Assembly (NCBI GenBank): GCA_945788655.1
Contig: CALZMV010000001.1
Coordinates: 1 to 37,168, forward strand
Length of the DNA stretch: 37,168 bases
Source: an uncultured Clostridia bacterium
GTDB taxonomy: Bacteria; Bacillota; Clostridia; Peptostreptococcales; Anaerovoracaceae
Reading direction: 5' to 3'
The position numbers and the translations under genes were made by a program. Each line of letters opens with the position of its first letter. The first letter of the stretch is position 1. The notes under the pieces are model-generated. The model was not told the DNA's origin. It searched no databases and worked only from the letters and a program-made list of their open reading frames with translations. Below, piece by piece: positions 7,697 through 15,295 of this stretch.

Positions 7697-8584
7697 CTAG
7701 TATACAACCTTACCTAAAATTGAAAGGATTAATTCCATAGCTAGTCTGCCTGTCTGATTTTTGACATCAAGCATTGGGTTTACTTCTACCATATCAAGTG
7801 CCAATACCTTGCCGCTTGTGCAAAGAGTTTCTACCATGTAGAAAGCCTCTCTCAATGTAAGCCCGCTATGTACAATTGTACCTGTGCCAGGAGCTGCTTC
7901 AGGTGTGATTGAGTCAACGTCGAAGCTTACATGAATACCCTCTGTTCCATCGGATGCAATCTTGATAGCTTCTTCAATTACTGCAGGCATTCCCATTCTG
8001 TCGATATCTGCAATAGAGAATACTGTTACGCCATGTTCTCTAAGGCGGATTCTTTCCATTTCGTCGATATCTCTTCCTGCAATCTGTACCGCATTCTTTG
8101 TATCAACATAAACCGGTTCCTGTCCGAAATCTACCATGATATCGGGACCTGCACCACATACAGCGGAGAATGGCATTCCGTGCATGTTACCGGAAGGAGA
8201 AGATTCTTCGTTGTTCCAGTCACCGTGTGCATCTACCCAGATTACACCGATTTTCTTAAAGTGCTTTGCTGTAGCTGAAATACTTCCTGCTGCGATGCTG
8301 TGGTCGCCACCTAAAATAACAGGAAATGCTCCGTCTTTATGTGATTCTAATGTTGCCTTATAAAGCTTTTCGTTAGCATCGTGAACCTGTTCATAGTTTC
8401 TTAATGTTTCTGATGTTGCCCCATCAGCCAAAGGAATTACATCTCCTTTGTCAACAACTTCATAACCCAGGTCTTCAATTCCTTTTTTTACTCCGGCATA
8501 TCTGATTGCTGCCGGTCCCATATTAACCCCTCTTGTAGCTGCGCCCAAATCCATCTGTACGCCGATTAAGTCTACTCTTTTCAT
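7697..8584 (-). CDS. rocF: Arginase
   Basis: Arginase hydrolyses arginine to ornithine and urea with a two-manganese centre. The 295-residue protein has the metal ligands in GGDHS (His95), DAHGD (Asp118, His120, Asp122) and FDVDS (Asp222, Asp224). It also has the substrate loop SPSGNMHGMP, which marks arginase rather than agmatinase. The frame is open upstream to 8626, but ATG 8584 is preceded by AAAGGAG at the right distance and starts the usual MKRVDLIGVQ sequence, so it is chosen. Its own promoter (8654-8683) is followed by a dyad at 8615-8634. The downstream neighbour is a Crp/Fnr regulator. Assignment to the ureohydrolase family is certain; arginase specificity is likely. Confidence 0.9.
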   Translation of the reverse strand: MKRVDLIGVQMDLGAATRGVNMGPAAIRYAGVKKGIEDLGYEVVDKGDVIPLADGATSETLRNYEQVHDANEKLYKATLESHKDGAFPVILGGDHSIAAGSISATAKHFKKIGVIWVDAHGDWNNEESSPSGNMHGMPFSAVCGAGPDIMVDFGQEPVYVDTKNAVQIAGRDIDEMERIRLREHGVTVFSIADIDRMGMPAVIEEAIKIASDGTEGIHVSFDVDSITPEAAPGTGTIVHSGLTLREAFYMVETLCTSGKVLALDMVEVNPMLDVKNQTGRLAMELILSILGKVVY

Positions 8585-8614
8585 TTCTATCTCTCCTTTG
8601 TAATACATCAATCT

Positions 8615-8634
8615 GATTTGACACACATCAAATC
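8615..8634. promoter_or_regulatory. FNR-like dyad, candidate operator of the arginase gene
   Basis: GATTTGA (8615-8621) and TCAAATC (8628-8634) form a perfect 7-bp dyad with a six-base centre. Read on the minus strand, its core TTGATGTGTGTCAA differs from the FNR consensus TTGAT-N4-ATCAA at one position. It would lie about 13 to 32 bp after the expected transcription start, a place that suits repression. One or two dyads this good are expected by chance in the window, so context carries most of the weight. Confidence 0.45.
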
Positions 8635-8653
8635 TTTTACTTCAACGAGATAA

Positions 8654-8683
8654 AGTATATCACATTATCCCCATTTCTGTAAA
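8654..8683 (-). promoter_or_regulatory. Promoter of the arginase gene
   Basis: On the minus strand TTTACA (8678-8683) and TATACT (8654-8659) are separated by 18 bp. They lie about 70 bp upstream of the chosen ATG and separate arginase from the YitT-family gene. Confidence 0.6.
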
Positions 8684-8726
8684 TATCTAGTATATTATTA
8701 TGAAAAGCAAACCGGAATCAGAATTA

Positions 8727-9596
8727 TTAATATGGCTTTTTATAAAATCTTCCGTTGACTTGTTCAGTATTTATAACATTGATAAATGCTTTTGGATCGA
8801 TTTCTTTTATCGCTGCAATAACCTGATTTACCTGTTCTCTTCCTATTACCGAATAAAGAATATTTCTCTGGGCACCCTCAAAACAACCCGTTGCCTCAAT
8901 CAGAGTGGCATCATGATGAGTAATTTCTCTTATTTTTCCATATACTGCACCCGGAAGCTCTGTAATAATAAAGAGGGTATCCTTCTGATATCTTTTGAAA
9001 AGCATCTGAATAACCTGAGTGCTTGTATACTGATAGATGATTGAATAAAGCGCCTTATCAAAACCAAATAGAATACCTGCAGTAGACAGAATTACAATGT
9101 TGGCTGCCAGAATATAATTCCATGTATCAATTCCCTTTTTTTCAGAGAAAAAAATCGAAATGAAGTCGGTACCACCGCCACTTGCACCAAATATCAGGCA
9201 TATACTGATTGCCACACTTCCTATTATTCCACCAAAAATACTTATCAGCAGTGTATCATAGGTTATGGTGACGGAAGGGAAAATATCCGTTAATATACCT
9301 GACAAGAACACCACGTAAAATGAGTATATTGTAAACTTCTTGCTGATAAATTTAAACCCGATAAATGCAGGTATGATATTTAATGGAACATATAATGCTG
9401 AATAAGGGATATGGAACCCTCCAACCATCTCAGCTATTCTTTGAATAAGTACTGTCAAGCCGCTGAATCCGCCGGGATATAGACCACCTGTCTGCACAAA
9501 GCTCTTCAGGTTAAAAGCCATAATGCAAGCTGCAACTGTCAATGCGACAATAGTTTTGAGTTCCTGCTTTATGTCCATCTTTTTTTTACTTTTCAT
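8727..9596 (-). CDS. YitT-family membrane protein (DUF2179 at C-terminus)
   Basis: The 289-residue protein has about five to six membrane segments in its first 200 residues, with the family's glycine-rich loops FVQTGGLYPGGFSGLT and FGASGGGTDFIS. A soluble C-terminal domain of DUF2179 type follows at about 205-285 (DTLFIITELPGAVYGKI). YitT-family proteins sit in the cytoplasmic membrane; transport has been suggested but the function is not established. AAAGGAAAAG precedes the ATG. The gene lies 96 bp after the YbaK-like gene on the same strand with no terminator seen between, so the two may share a transcript. Confidence 0.9.
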   Translation of the reverse strand: MKSKKKMDIKQELKTIVALTVAACIMAFNLKSFVQTGGLYPGGFSGLTVLIQRIAEMVGGFHIPYSALYVPLNIIPAFIGFKFISKKFTIYSFYVVFLSGILTDIFPSVTITYDTLLISIFGGIIGSVAISICLIFGASGGGTDFISIFFSEKKGIDTWNYILAANIVILSTAGILFGFDKALYSIIYQYTSTQVIQMLFKRYQKDTLFIITELPGAVYGKIREITHHDATLIEATGCFEGAQRNILYSVIGREQVNQVIAAIKEIDPKAFINVINTEQVNGRFYKKPY

Positions 9597-9692
9597 TTTC
9601 TTTTCCTTTATTCCTATTTTATATATTTTTTATTAAACCTATCTAATTATGCAAGTAATTATGTGAGTTTTTAAGCCTTTCTCTCAGTTTTC

Positions 9693-10172
9693 CTAAGCTT
9701 CAGGCAATTTTGTTACATCAATCCACTCTAACGCCTTTGAATACTTAAACAGTTCTTCACAGGTGAACTCAATGGCACTGTTGCTGCTTCCACAGGCAGG
9801 GAAAACTGTTTCAAATCGTCTCATGGATTCATCGCAATATACCTTAACCTTCTCATTTGTTATGCCAAAGGCACATACGCCACCTACAGCATGTCCGGTA
9901 AATTCAATTGCCTCATCAGGTGATAACATCTTAGCCTTCTGGTGGAAAAAATCCTTAAACTTTCTATTATCCACCTTTGCATCACCTGCCATTTGAATTA
10001 GAATGCAGCCATCCTCTCCATCTTTAAAGGAAAGAGTCTTGCAGATTCTTGCCCCTTCAACACCAACTGCCTGTGCTGCCAGTTCCACTGTTGCACTTGA
10101 AACATCAAATTCCATTATTCTGTCTTCAATTCCAAATTGTTTAAAGTATTCTCTTACTATCTGTATAGACAT
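9693..10172 (-). CDS. YbaK/EbsC-family aminoacyl-tRNA deacylase
   Basis: Proteins of this family hydrolyse mischarged tRNAs, such as Cys-tRNA(Pro) or Ala-tRNA(Pro), in trans. The 159-residue length fits a stand-alone editing domain. The conserved lysine lies in ICKTLSFK (Lys45), and the family loop GGVC is at 97-100, here followed by AFGI where PFGI or PFAL is more usual. Which tRNA it edits cannot be told. It has a promoter with extended -10 (10204-10212) and is divergent from the NSS transporter gene. Confidence 0.88.
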   Translation of the reverse strand: MSIQIVREYFKQFGIEDRIMEFDVSSATVELAAQAVGVEGARICKTLSFKDGEDGCILIQMAGDAKVDNRKFKDFFHQKAKMLSPDEAIEFTGHAVGGVCAFGITNEKVKVYCDESMRRFETVFPACGSSNSAIEFTCEELFKYSKALEWIDVTKLPEA

Positions 10173-10203
10173 GTTCTCAACCTCTCATATTATTATCTGT
10201 TTT

Positions 10204-10212
10204 ATTATATCA
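10204..10212 (-). promoter_or_regulatory. Extended -10 promoter of the YbaK-like gene
   Basis: TGATATAAT on the minus strand, about 30 bp upstream of the ATG, is a perfect extended -10. No convincing -35 was found at 16-18 bp. Confidence 0.55.
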
Positions 10213-10329
10213 CATCCTGTATACAATATCATAACATATTTAGAGTAAATAGTGTGATTACGATACTGCTTAAACATTTTAAATTTTTTGTTTTCTCCAA
10301 CAAAAAAAATCGTGTTTTTTATTATTTTC

Positions 10330-10358
10330 TTGACAGTTTTGTGAAGATTTGATAGAAT
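10330..10358 (+). promoter_or_regulatory. Promoter of the NSS transporter gene
   Basis: A perfect TTGACA (10330-10335) is followed after 17 bp by TAGAAT (10353-10358). This is a strong match to the housekeeping consensus. An AT-rich dyad (TTTTTTGTT at 10284-10292 and AACAAAAAA at 10299-10307) lies about 25 bp upstream. The promoter also rules out the earlier in-frame ATG at 10349 as the start. Confidence 0.85.
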
Positions 10359-10417
10359 TAACCTGTTATTTTTATTATAGAGTATATTGCTCAAAATATT
10401 TTGGAGGACTAATTCAA

Positions 10418-11821
10418 ATGGAACAAAACAATCTAACTAACCAGAAGGGTCAGTTTGGATCTAACCTAGGTTTCTTAATGGCAGCCATTGGATCCGCAGT
10501 AGGCCTTGGTAACTTATGGGGATTCCCATACAAGATGGGTGCGAATGGTGGTTTCGCATTCCTGATTTTATATCTAATATTAGTAGTATTCGTAGGGTAT
10601 GTAATCCTGATGACAGAACTTGCTCTTGGTAGAAAGACAGGTAAGGGCGTTGTAGGTGCATATGAGGCATTATCTAAGAAGTATTCCTTCATTGGATGGA
10701 TGGGCGCTATCGCTCCTTGGTTAATCCTTTCCTTCTACTCCATGCTAGGTGGTTACTGTATCAAATATGCAGTTGCAAACCTTGGTGATGCTTTCCACGC
10801 AAGCTGGGGTGTAGGTGACACAGATACCGGAGCTTACTTCGGAGCGTTCACTTCTGATATGCTTCAGACTGTTGTATTCTCACTGATATTCGTAGTGTTA
10901 ACAGTTTTAATCGTTAGAGCCGGTGTGTCTGGCGGTATTGAAAAATTCACTTCAATTGCAATGCCAGCACTGTTCATAATGCTTTTAATTACAATTATCA
11001 GATCCGTAACTCTTCCTGGTGCTTCAGAAGGTTTAGCATTCATGTTCAAGCCTAACTGGGAAGCTTTCCAGGGAACTGGCTGGATTACTGTATTATCAGT
11101 AGCCGGTGGACAGATGTTCTTCTCACTGTCCCTAGGCATGTCAATCATGATTGCATACGGTTCATACTTACCAAAAGATCAGAATCTTGAAAGATCAGCA
11201 TTAGTAATTCCTTTTGCAGATACATTAGTTGCAATCATGGCAGGTCTTGCTACAATGCCTGCGGTATTTGCAGCCGGCCTTGAACCTGGTGCAGGTCCTG
11301 GTCTTTTATTCATCACATTACAGACTGTATTCAAATCAATGGGTGGATTCGGACCGATCTTCGGTTTCATCTTCTACACATTGGTGTTCATCGCTGCAAT
11401 CACTTCTTCAATCTCCTTACTTGAAGGTATCTCTGCAGTTGCAATGGATAAGGCAATCGAAAAGGGCAAAACACCTGACAGAAACAAGATTGTTATTACT
11501 CTTGGTATTTCAATTGCAATCACTGCATCATTAGTTTCAATCGATGGACTTGGTGCAAACGGCTTCCCTCAGTTCTTCGGACAGGGCTGCTGGCTTGACG
11601 CAATCGACCTGATTTCTGAAGGTATCTTAATGCCTCTTGGTGCTTGCTACTGCGCAATCGTTGTTCCAACTGCACTAGTTGACGATGAAGTATCATTAAA
11701 CGGCAAGTTCAAAACTAAAGCCTTCTATGATTTCTGTATCAAGTTCGTAGCACCAATTATGATGGTAATCGTTCTTTTAGGCCAGTTAGACGGATTCTTT
11801 GGTTTAGGAATGTTCAGCTAA
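10418..11821 (+). CDS. Sodium-dependent transporter, NSS (SNF) family
   Basis: This is an integral membrane symporter with the LeuT fold that takes up an amino acid or similar solute with sodium. The 467-residue protein begins the first membrane helix with AAIGSAVGLGNLWGFPYK. This is the family's unwound binding-site motif with Gly where Arg is usual in NLWRFPY. About eleven to twelve membrane segments follow. ATG 10418 is preceded by GGAGG; the frame is open to 10349, but that ATG lies inside the promoter. Nearly all Phe codons are TTC, like the ribosomal genes and unlike the neighbouring accessory genes, which points to high expression. A terminator follows at 11853-11884. The substrate is not predictable from sequence. 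Confidence 0.93.
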   Translation: MEQNNLTNQKGQFGSNLGFLMAAIGSAVGLGNLWGFPYKMGANGGFAFLILYLILVVFVGYVILMTELALGRKTGKGVVGAYEALSKKYSFIGWMGAIAPWLILSFYSMLGGYCIKYAVANLGDAFHASWGVGDTDTGAYFGAFTSDMLQTVVFSLIFVVLTVLIVRAGVSGGIEKFTSIAMPALFIMLLITIIRSVTLPGASEGLAFMFKPNWEAFQGTGWITVLSVAGGQMFFSLSLGMSIMIAYGSYLPKDQNLERSALVIPFADTLVAIMAGLATMPAVFAAGLEPGAGPGLLFITLQTVFKSMGGFGPIFGFIFYTLVFIAAITSSISLLEGISAVAMDKAIEKGKTPDRNKIVITLGISIAITASLVSIDGLGANGFPQFFGQGCWLDAIDLISEGILMPLGACYCAIVVPTALVDDEVSLNGKFKTKAFYDFCIKFVAPIMMVIVLLGQLDGFFGLGMFS

Positions 11822-11852
11822 TCTTTGGTTTAGATTACAAATACATTTAATC

Positions 11853-11884
11853 AAAAAGACGAATCTTCACGATTCGTCTTTTTT
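11853..11884. terminator. Bidirectional terminator between the NSS gene and bofA
   Basis: Arms AAAAAGACGAATC (11853-11865) and its complement starting at 11871 form a perfect stem with loop TTCAC. TTTTTT follows on the plus strand and TTTTTGATT on the minus strand. It can therefore end both the plus-strand transporter gene and the minus-strand bofA transcript. Confidence 0.88.
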
Positions 11885-11912
11885 ATATTTATTATCTAAT
11901 TTTACGATGGTA

Positions 11913-12173
11913 TTAAAGAGTTAGTATAATGAGCATTATCGCCCCCGGCAAACCGAGAATTCCGACGATACATGCATTGATGATATTAAGAGGAATCATT
12001 AAACCGATTGCAGAACCCACCAAATTTACCAACATTATTGCTGCGGCGCCAATGACACTATTTAAAACTAACTTCAAAATAATCTTTAAAGGCCACAAAA
12101 ATATTCTGCCAAATATAAAAAGAAGTAAAATTGCACCTATATAAGTAATAAATACACTCAAATCAATTCCCAT
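11913..12173 (-). CDS. BofA-family membrane protein
   Basis: BofA-family proteins are small membrane proteins; in Bacillus BofA holds the SpoIVFB protease inactive until pro-sigma-K is processed. The 86-residue product has two to three hydrophobic segments and the family's C-terminal half (IPLNIINACIVGILGLPGAIM). The frame is open to 12254, but ATG 12173 has AAGGAGG eight bases upstream and is chosen. It lies beside recR-cluster genes as in Bacillus, but a DUF2508 gene in opposite orientation separates them. Whether this organism sporulates is not shown by one gene. Confidence 0.85.
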   Translation of the reverse strand: MGIDLSVFITYIGAILLLFIFGRIFLWPLKIILKLVLNSVIGAAAIMLVNLVGSAIGLMIPLNIINACIVGILGLPGAIMLIILTL

Positions 12174-12272
12174 AAATCTACCTCCTTCATTATTTGTACT
12201 GCCGCCCGTATAAAATATGCTTCTTTGGAATAAAATAGAATTAAATATTTGCAACGAAAGGTGTGATAATAA

Positions 12273-12497
12273 TTGTCTATTATATCATCAGCTGCCACAA
12301 AAAAGAACACTTCCGAAGATGAACAACTGCACAAATATATCGATTCAGCAAAAACCGAACTGGATCTTGCCACTGCCAGATTCAACGAATTAACTGACGA
12401 AAAGGCTATCGACTATGCCTCATATAATCTTCTTGCAGCAAAAGCGAAATACTCTTATCTTTTACAAATTGCAAAAGATAAAAAAATATCTCTCTGA
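12273..12497 (+). CDS. DUF2508 (YaaL-like) small protein
   Basis: The 74-residue product is predicted helical and cytoplasmic. It carries the DUF2508 pattern: an ELDLATARFNELTDEKAID stretch followed by YNLLAAKAKYSYLL and a lysine-rich end. Its function is unknown. It starts with TTG, the only start codon available before the conserved part, with AAAGGTG upstream. In Bacillus the order is dnaX-yaaK-recR-yaaL-bofA on one strand. Here the YaaL-like gene keeps its place between recR and bofA but is inverted. Its stop codon lies inside the left arm of the bidirectional terminator. Confidence 0.78.
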   Translation: MSIISSAATKKNTSEDEQLHKYIDSAKTELDLATARFNELTDEKAIDYASYNLLAAKAKYSYLLQIAKDKKISL

Positions 12498-12517
12498 AAC
12501 AATTCAGAGAGATTTTC
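12487..12517. terminator. Bidirectional terminator between DUF2508 gene and recR
   Basis: A perfect 11-bp stem (12487-12497 with 12502-12512) closes a four-base loop. TTTCTGTTG follows on the plus strand and ATTTTTTTATC on the minus strand. It serves both convergent genes and overlaps the last codons and stop of the DUF2508 gene. Confidence 0.88.
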
Positions 12518-12522
12518 TGTTG

Positions 12523-13122
12523 TTACAATTCTCGCCGTCCTTCAACTGCTTTGAGCAATGTCACCTCATCAGCGTATTCAAGGTCACCACCCACAGGCAA
12601 TCCGTGAGCTATTCTTGTAACCTTTATGCCTGCCGGTTTAATAAGTCTAGCTATATACATAGCTGTAGCTTCACCTTCAATATTGGGGTTTGTTGCCACA
12701 ATAAGTTCCTGAACATCCGTTTTCTGCAGTCTAGTTATGAGGGATTTCAAATTGATATCATCAGGACCTATTCCCTCCATAGGTGAAATAACTCCATTGA
12801 GAACATGGTACTGACCGTTATAATCCCTTATTCGCTCCATTGCGGCTACATCCTTGGGACTTTCCACCACACATATTATATCTGTTCTTCTTGTAGGATC
12901 TGAACAGATTATGCATGGATCTTTATCGGTAAGATTGCCGCATACTGAACAATACTTCATTTCTTCCTTAGCCTTGACAATGGCATCTGCAAGGTTCTTT
13001 GCCTCCATATCATCTAAAGATAATATATGAAAGGCCAGTCTCTGTGCCGTCTTGTAGCCTATACCCGGAAGCTTTGACAGTTCTCCTATTAACTTTGCTA
13101 AAGGTCTTGGATACTGTTTCAT
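12523..13122 (-). CDS. recR: Recombination mediator RecR
   Basis: RecR, with RecO and RecF, loads RecA at single-strand gaps. The 199-residue length is typical. The N-terminal helix-hairpin-helix reads LPGIGYKTAQRLAFHIL. A four-cysteine zinc site is at 58, 61, 70 and 73 (CSVC and CIIC). The Toprim domain runs from about 81 to 175 with VVESPKD at 86-91 and GDLEYAD at the end. It is the last gene of dnaX-ybaB-recR, 23 bp after ybaB, and ends just before the bidirectional terminator. Confidence 0.97.
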   Translation of the reverse strand: MKQYPRPLAKLIGELSKLPGIGYKTAQRLAFHILSLDDMEAKNLADAIVKAKEEMKYCSVCGNLTDKDPCIICSDPTRRTDIICVVESPKDVAAMERIRDYNGQYHVLNGVISPMEGIGPDDINLKSLITRLQKTDVQELIVATNPNIEGEATAMYIARLIKPAGIKVTRIAHGLPVGGDLEYADEVTLLKAVEGRREL

Positions 13123-13145
13123 TATTATACCCTTTTTATTACTGA

Positions 13146-13496
13146 CTATAATCCCGGAATTCCTAATCCACCGGTTAGCTTGCTCATTTCTGCATTAGAA
13201 ATTTCATCAATCTGGCGGAGACCTTCGTTTACTGCTACGATGATTAAATCCTGTAACATTTCAATGTCATCAGCATCTACTACTTCAGGCTTAAGGTCAA
13301 GCTTAACGATTTCTTTTTTACCGTTTATTACAGCGGTTACAGCACCGCCACCTGCAGTTGTAGTAACTTCCTTCTGCTCAATTTCAGCCTGCATCATTTC
13401 CATCTTTCTCTGCATAGCCTGCATCTGCTGAAGCTGTTTCTGCATTCCGCCGCCACCGCCTGATGGTTTCTTACCTGCTCTCATTCCTCTTCCCAT
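13146..13496 (-). CDS. ybaB: YbaB/EbfC-family nucleoid-associated protein
   Basis: YbaB/EbfC proteins are small dimeric DNA-binding proteins encoded between dnaX and recR in many bacteria. The 116-residue product has a glycine-rich start, a Gln/Met-rich helix (KQLQQMQAMQRKMEMMQAEIEQK) and the conserved core GGGAVTAVINGKKEIVKLDLKPEVVD. AGGAGG lies nine bases before the ATG. Spacing to dnaX is 21 bp and to recR 23 bp, consistent with one transcript. Confidence 0.95.
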   Translation of the reverse strand: MGRGMRAGKKPSGGGGGMQKQLQQMQAMQRKMEMMQAEIEQKEVTTTAGGGAVTAVINGKKEIVKLDLKPEVVDADDIEMLQDLIIVAVNEGLRQIDEISNAEMSKLTGGLGIPGL

Positions 13497-13517
13497 ATCA
13501 TTATTCCTCCTAGAAAA

Positions 13518-15071
13518 TTATTCAATATCTATTTTTATGCCAAGAAGATTTTCTGCCTCTCTGGCAATATTAACTGTTTCATCTGCCTTATTATCTAAAA
13601 CCGCGTCTCCCTGCACCCTGCAATGCATGCGAAGATGCCTTCCAACCTTTTGGCTTAATAGTTTCTCAAGGTCAGCCTTCTTCTGCTCTGCAAATCTATG
13701 TGTAAAATCACTGTTTGCCACAATTGTAAAAGAATCCTGAGCAATTTCTACAAGCCTTGTACCGCTTCGGATGAGGTTATAGCTTCCTGTGCTTCCCTCG
13801 CCCTCTTCAAAAATACTGCTCCACAACTCATCATTTTCAGTTGAGCAGGCAAGAGAGTTTACAAAGACATCCTGCTTTTGTGCAGGCTTTTGCATGTGCT
13901 TTTGCGGTTCATTCTGCGGCTGGTGAAATTCTTCCTTATCTTCTTTGATTACTGTTTTTACAGGTTGTTTAAGAATGGTTTCTTCATATCCTTCACCTGC
14001 TGCTATGGCCACTATTGCAAGTTCAAGAAGAACTCTTGGATTAGTTGACCACCTTGCATCATTTATTGTCTTTGAAAGCTTGGTTACCGCATAATCTATC
14101 TCATCAATTGAAATCTGATTGCTCTGCTGTCTTATGCGATTGAGGTTTTCTGAAGACATATTAAGCATATCTTCCGCATCTCTGACAAATTTAGTGATAA
14201 GAAGACTTCTGTAATGACTCACCCAGTCCTTCATTATCTGCTTGACGTCTTTACCCTCCTGAAGAACATCATTTAAAAGGACCAAAGCTTCCGCTGATTT
14301 CTTTAGTAGTACAAGTTCTGTAAGATCTATGAAGAATTCTTCACCTGTTGTGCCGACATATTCTATTACCTTTTCTCTGTCGATTACGGTATCTCCTCCC
14401 GCAAGAACCTGATCTAAGATGCTCAGTCCATCTCTTACAGAGCCGTCTGCACTGTTTGCGAGAAGTCTGACAGCATCATCGGTTATGGCAATGTTTCGCT
14501 CTTGACAAATCTTTTTCATATTGCCTGCAATTGTGCTTTGCGGAACTCTTCTAAAGTCAAGTCTCATACACCTTGAAAGAATTGTAAGAGGCAGTTTGTT
14601 TGGTTCTGTAGTAGCCAGAATAAACATAACGTGCTCCGGCGGCTCTTCAAGGGTCTTCAGAAGAGCATTAAAGGCACCTGTAGACAACATGTGCACTTCG
14701 TCTATTATATACACCTTCTTATTGCCTACAGCAGGTGGATATTTGACACTTTCTCTCAGCTCTCTTATATTCTCAACACCATTGTTTGATGCCGCATCTA
14801 TCTCAATTACGTCCATAAAATTGCCATCACTTATGGCTTTGCAGTGGGCACATGTACCACACGGTTTTGCTCCATCAGAAAGGCAGTTAACCGCTTTTGC
14901 AAGAATTCTTGCAGTAGAAGTCTTGCCAGTTCCTCTCGTTCCACAAAAAAGATAGGCATGACTCAAATTGTCTGATGCCACCTGATTTTTTAATATCTTT
15001 ACTATGTGTTCCTGGCCTAATATCTCTTCAAATACTTCAGGTCTGCATGTCCTGTATAGTGCTGTATACAT
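13518..15071 (-). CDS. dnaX: DNA polymerase III subunit gamma/tau
   Basis: DnaX is the ATPase of the clamp loader that places the sliding clamp and organises the replisome. The 517-residue protein has Walker A GTRGTGKT at 44-51, a zinc module with Cys at 63, 71, 74 and 77, DEVH at 124-127 and the SRC motif at 166-168 that supplies the arginine finger. The tau-specific C-terminal part is shorter than in Bacillus (about 563 in total) and includes a Gln/Lys/Pro-rich linker near 390-415. The usual YRKWRP start is YRTCRP here. I saw no A-rich slippery sequence for programmed frameshifting. GAGGAG precedes the ATG. The SRP RNA gene lies directly upstream. Confidence 0.96.
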   Translation of the reverse strand: MYTALYRTCRPEVFEEILGQEHIVKILKNQVASDNLSHAYLFCGTRGTGKTSTARILAKAVNCLSDGAKPCGTCAHCKAISDGNFMDVIEIDAASNNGVENIRELRESVKYPPAVGNKKVYIIDEVHMLSTGAFNALLKTLEEPPEHVMFILATTEPNKLPLTILSRCMRLDFRRVPQSTIAGNMKKICQERNIAITDDAVRLLANSADGSVRDGLSILDQVLAGGDTVIDREKVIEYVGTTGEEFFIDLTELVLLKKSAEALVLLNDVLQEGKDVKQIMKDWVSHYRSLLITKFVRDAEDMLNMSSENLNRIRQQSNQISIDEIDYAVTKLSKTINDARWSTNPRVLLELAIVAIAAGEGYEETILKQPVKTVIKEDKEEFHQPQNEPQKHMQKPAQKQDVFVNSLACSTENDELWSSIFEEGEGSTGSYNLIRSGTRLVEIAQDSFTIVANSDFTHRFAEQKKADLEKLLSQKVGRHLRMHCRVQGDAVLDNKADETVNIAREAENLLGIKIDIE

Positions 15072-15097
15072 GGTGTCGGTCTCCTCTGTGATAAAAA

Positions 15098-15251
15098 TTG
15101 CCCTTAAAGAGCAACGCTAGGCGCTGGAGAAGGCTAATCTGCGGCACATAAGAACTTCCGCTTATTGCTGCTTCCTTCCGGACCTGACAAGGTTCACGGC
15201 ATCCCATTGCGCAGGACCCAAACCATGCCAGGCGAAGCTCTCTAAGGGCAA
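15098..15251 (-). ncRNA. ffs: Signal recognition particle RNA
   Basis: The minus strand contains the SRP RNA core GTCAGGTCCGGAAGGAAGCA (the Ffh-binding domain IV loop region). The ends TTGCCCTTAGAGAGC and GCTCTTTAAGGGCAA pair over 15 positions with one G-U and are followed by AATTTTTAT, so the closing helix also works as the terminator. The RNA is about 150 nt, longer than the 4.5S form and shorter than the roughly 270-nt Bacillus form. Its place before dnaX is the usual one in Firmicutes. It binds Ffh and directs membrane proteins to the translocon. Confidence 0.93.
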
Positions 15252-15266
15252 TTTAATTACCAATAT

Positions 15267-15295
15267 ATTATAGTATTTTTTTGATTACATTTCAA
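15267..15295 (-). promoter_or_regulatory. Promoter of the SRP RNA gene
   Basis: On the minus strand TTGAAA (15290-15295) and TATAAT (15267-15272) are separated by 17 bp, one of the best promoters in the window. The -35 lies inside the last codons of ligA, and transcription should start near 15260. Confidence 0.85.

Noticed and set aside
8585..8626. N-terminal extension of arginase
   Set aside because: It lacks a ribosome site and overlaps the dyad region; ATG 8584 has AAAGGAG and the family's usual start.
10349..10417. Earlier in-frame ATG for the NSS transporter
   Set aside because: It lies within the promoter between -35 and -10, while ATG 10418 has a GGAGG site and fits the family start.
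13890..13990. Programmed frameshift site in dnaX
   Set aside because: No A-rich slippery heptamer with downstream stem was found between the ATPase part and the C-terminal part.
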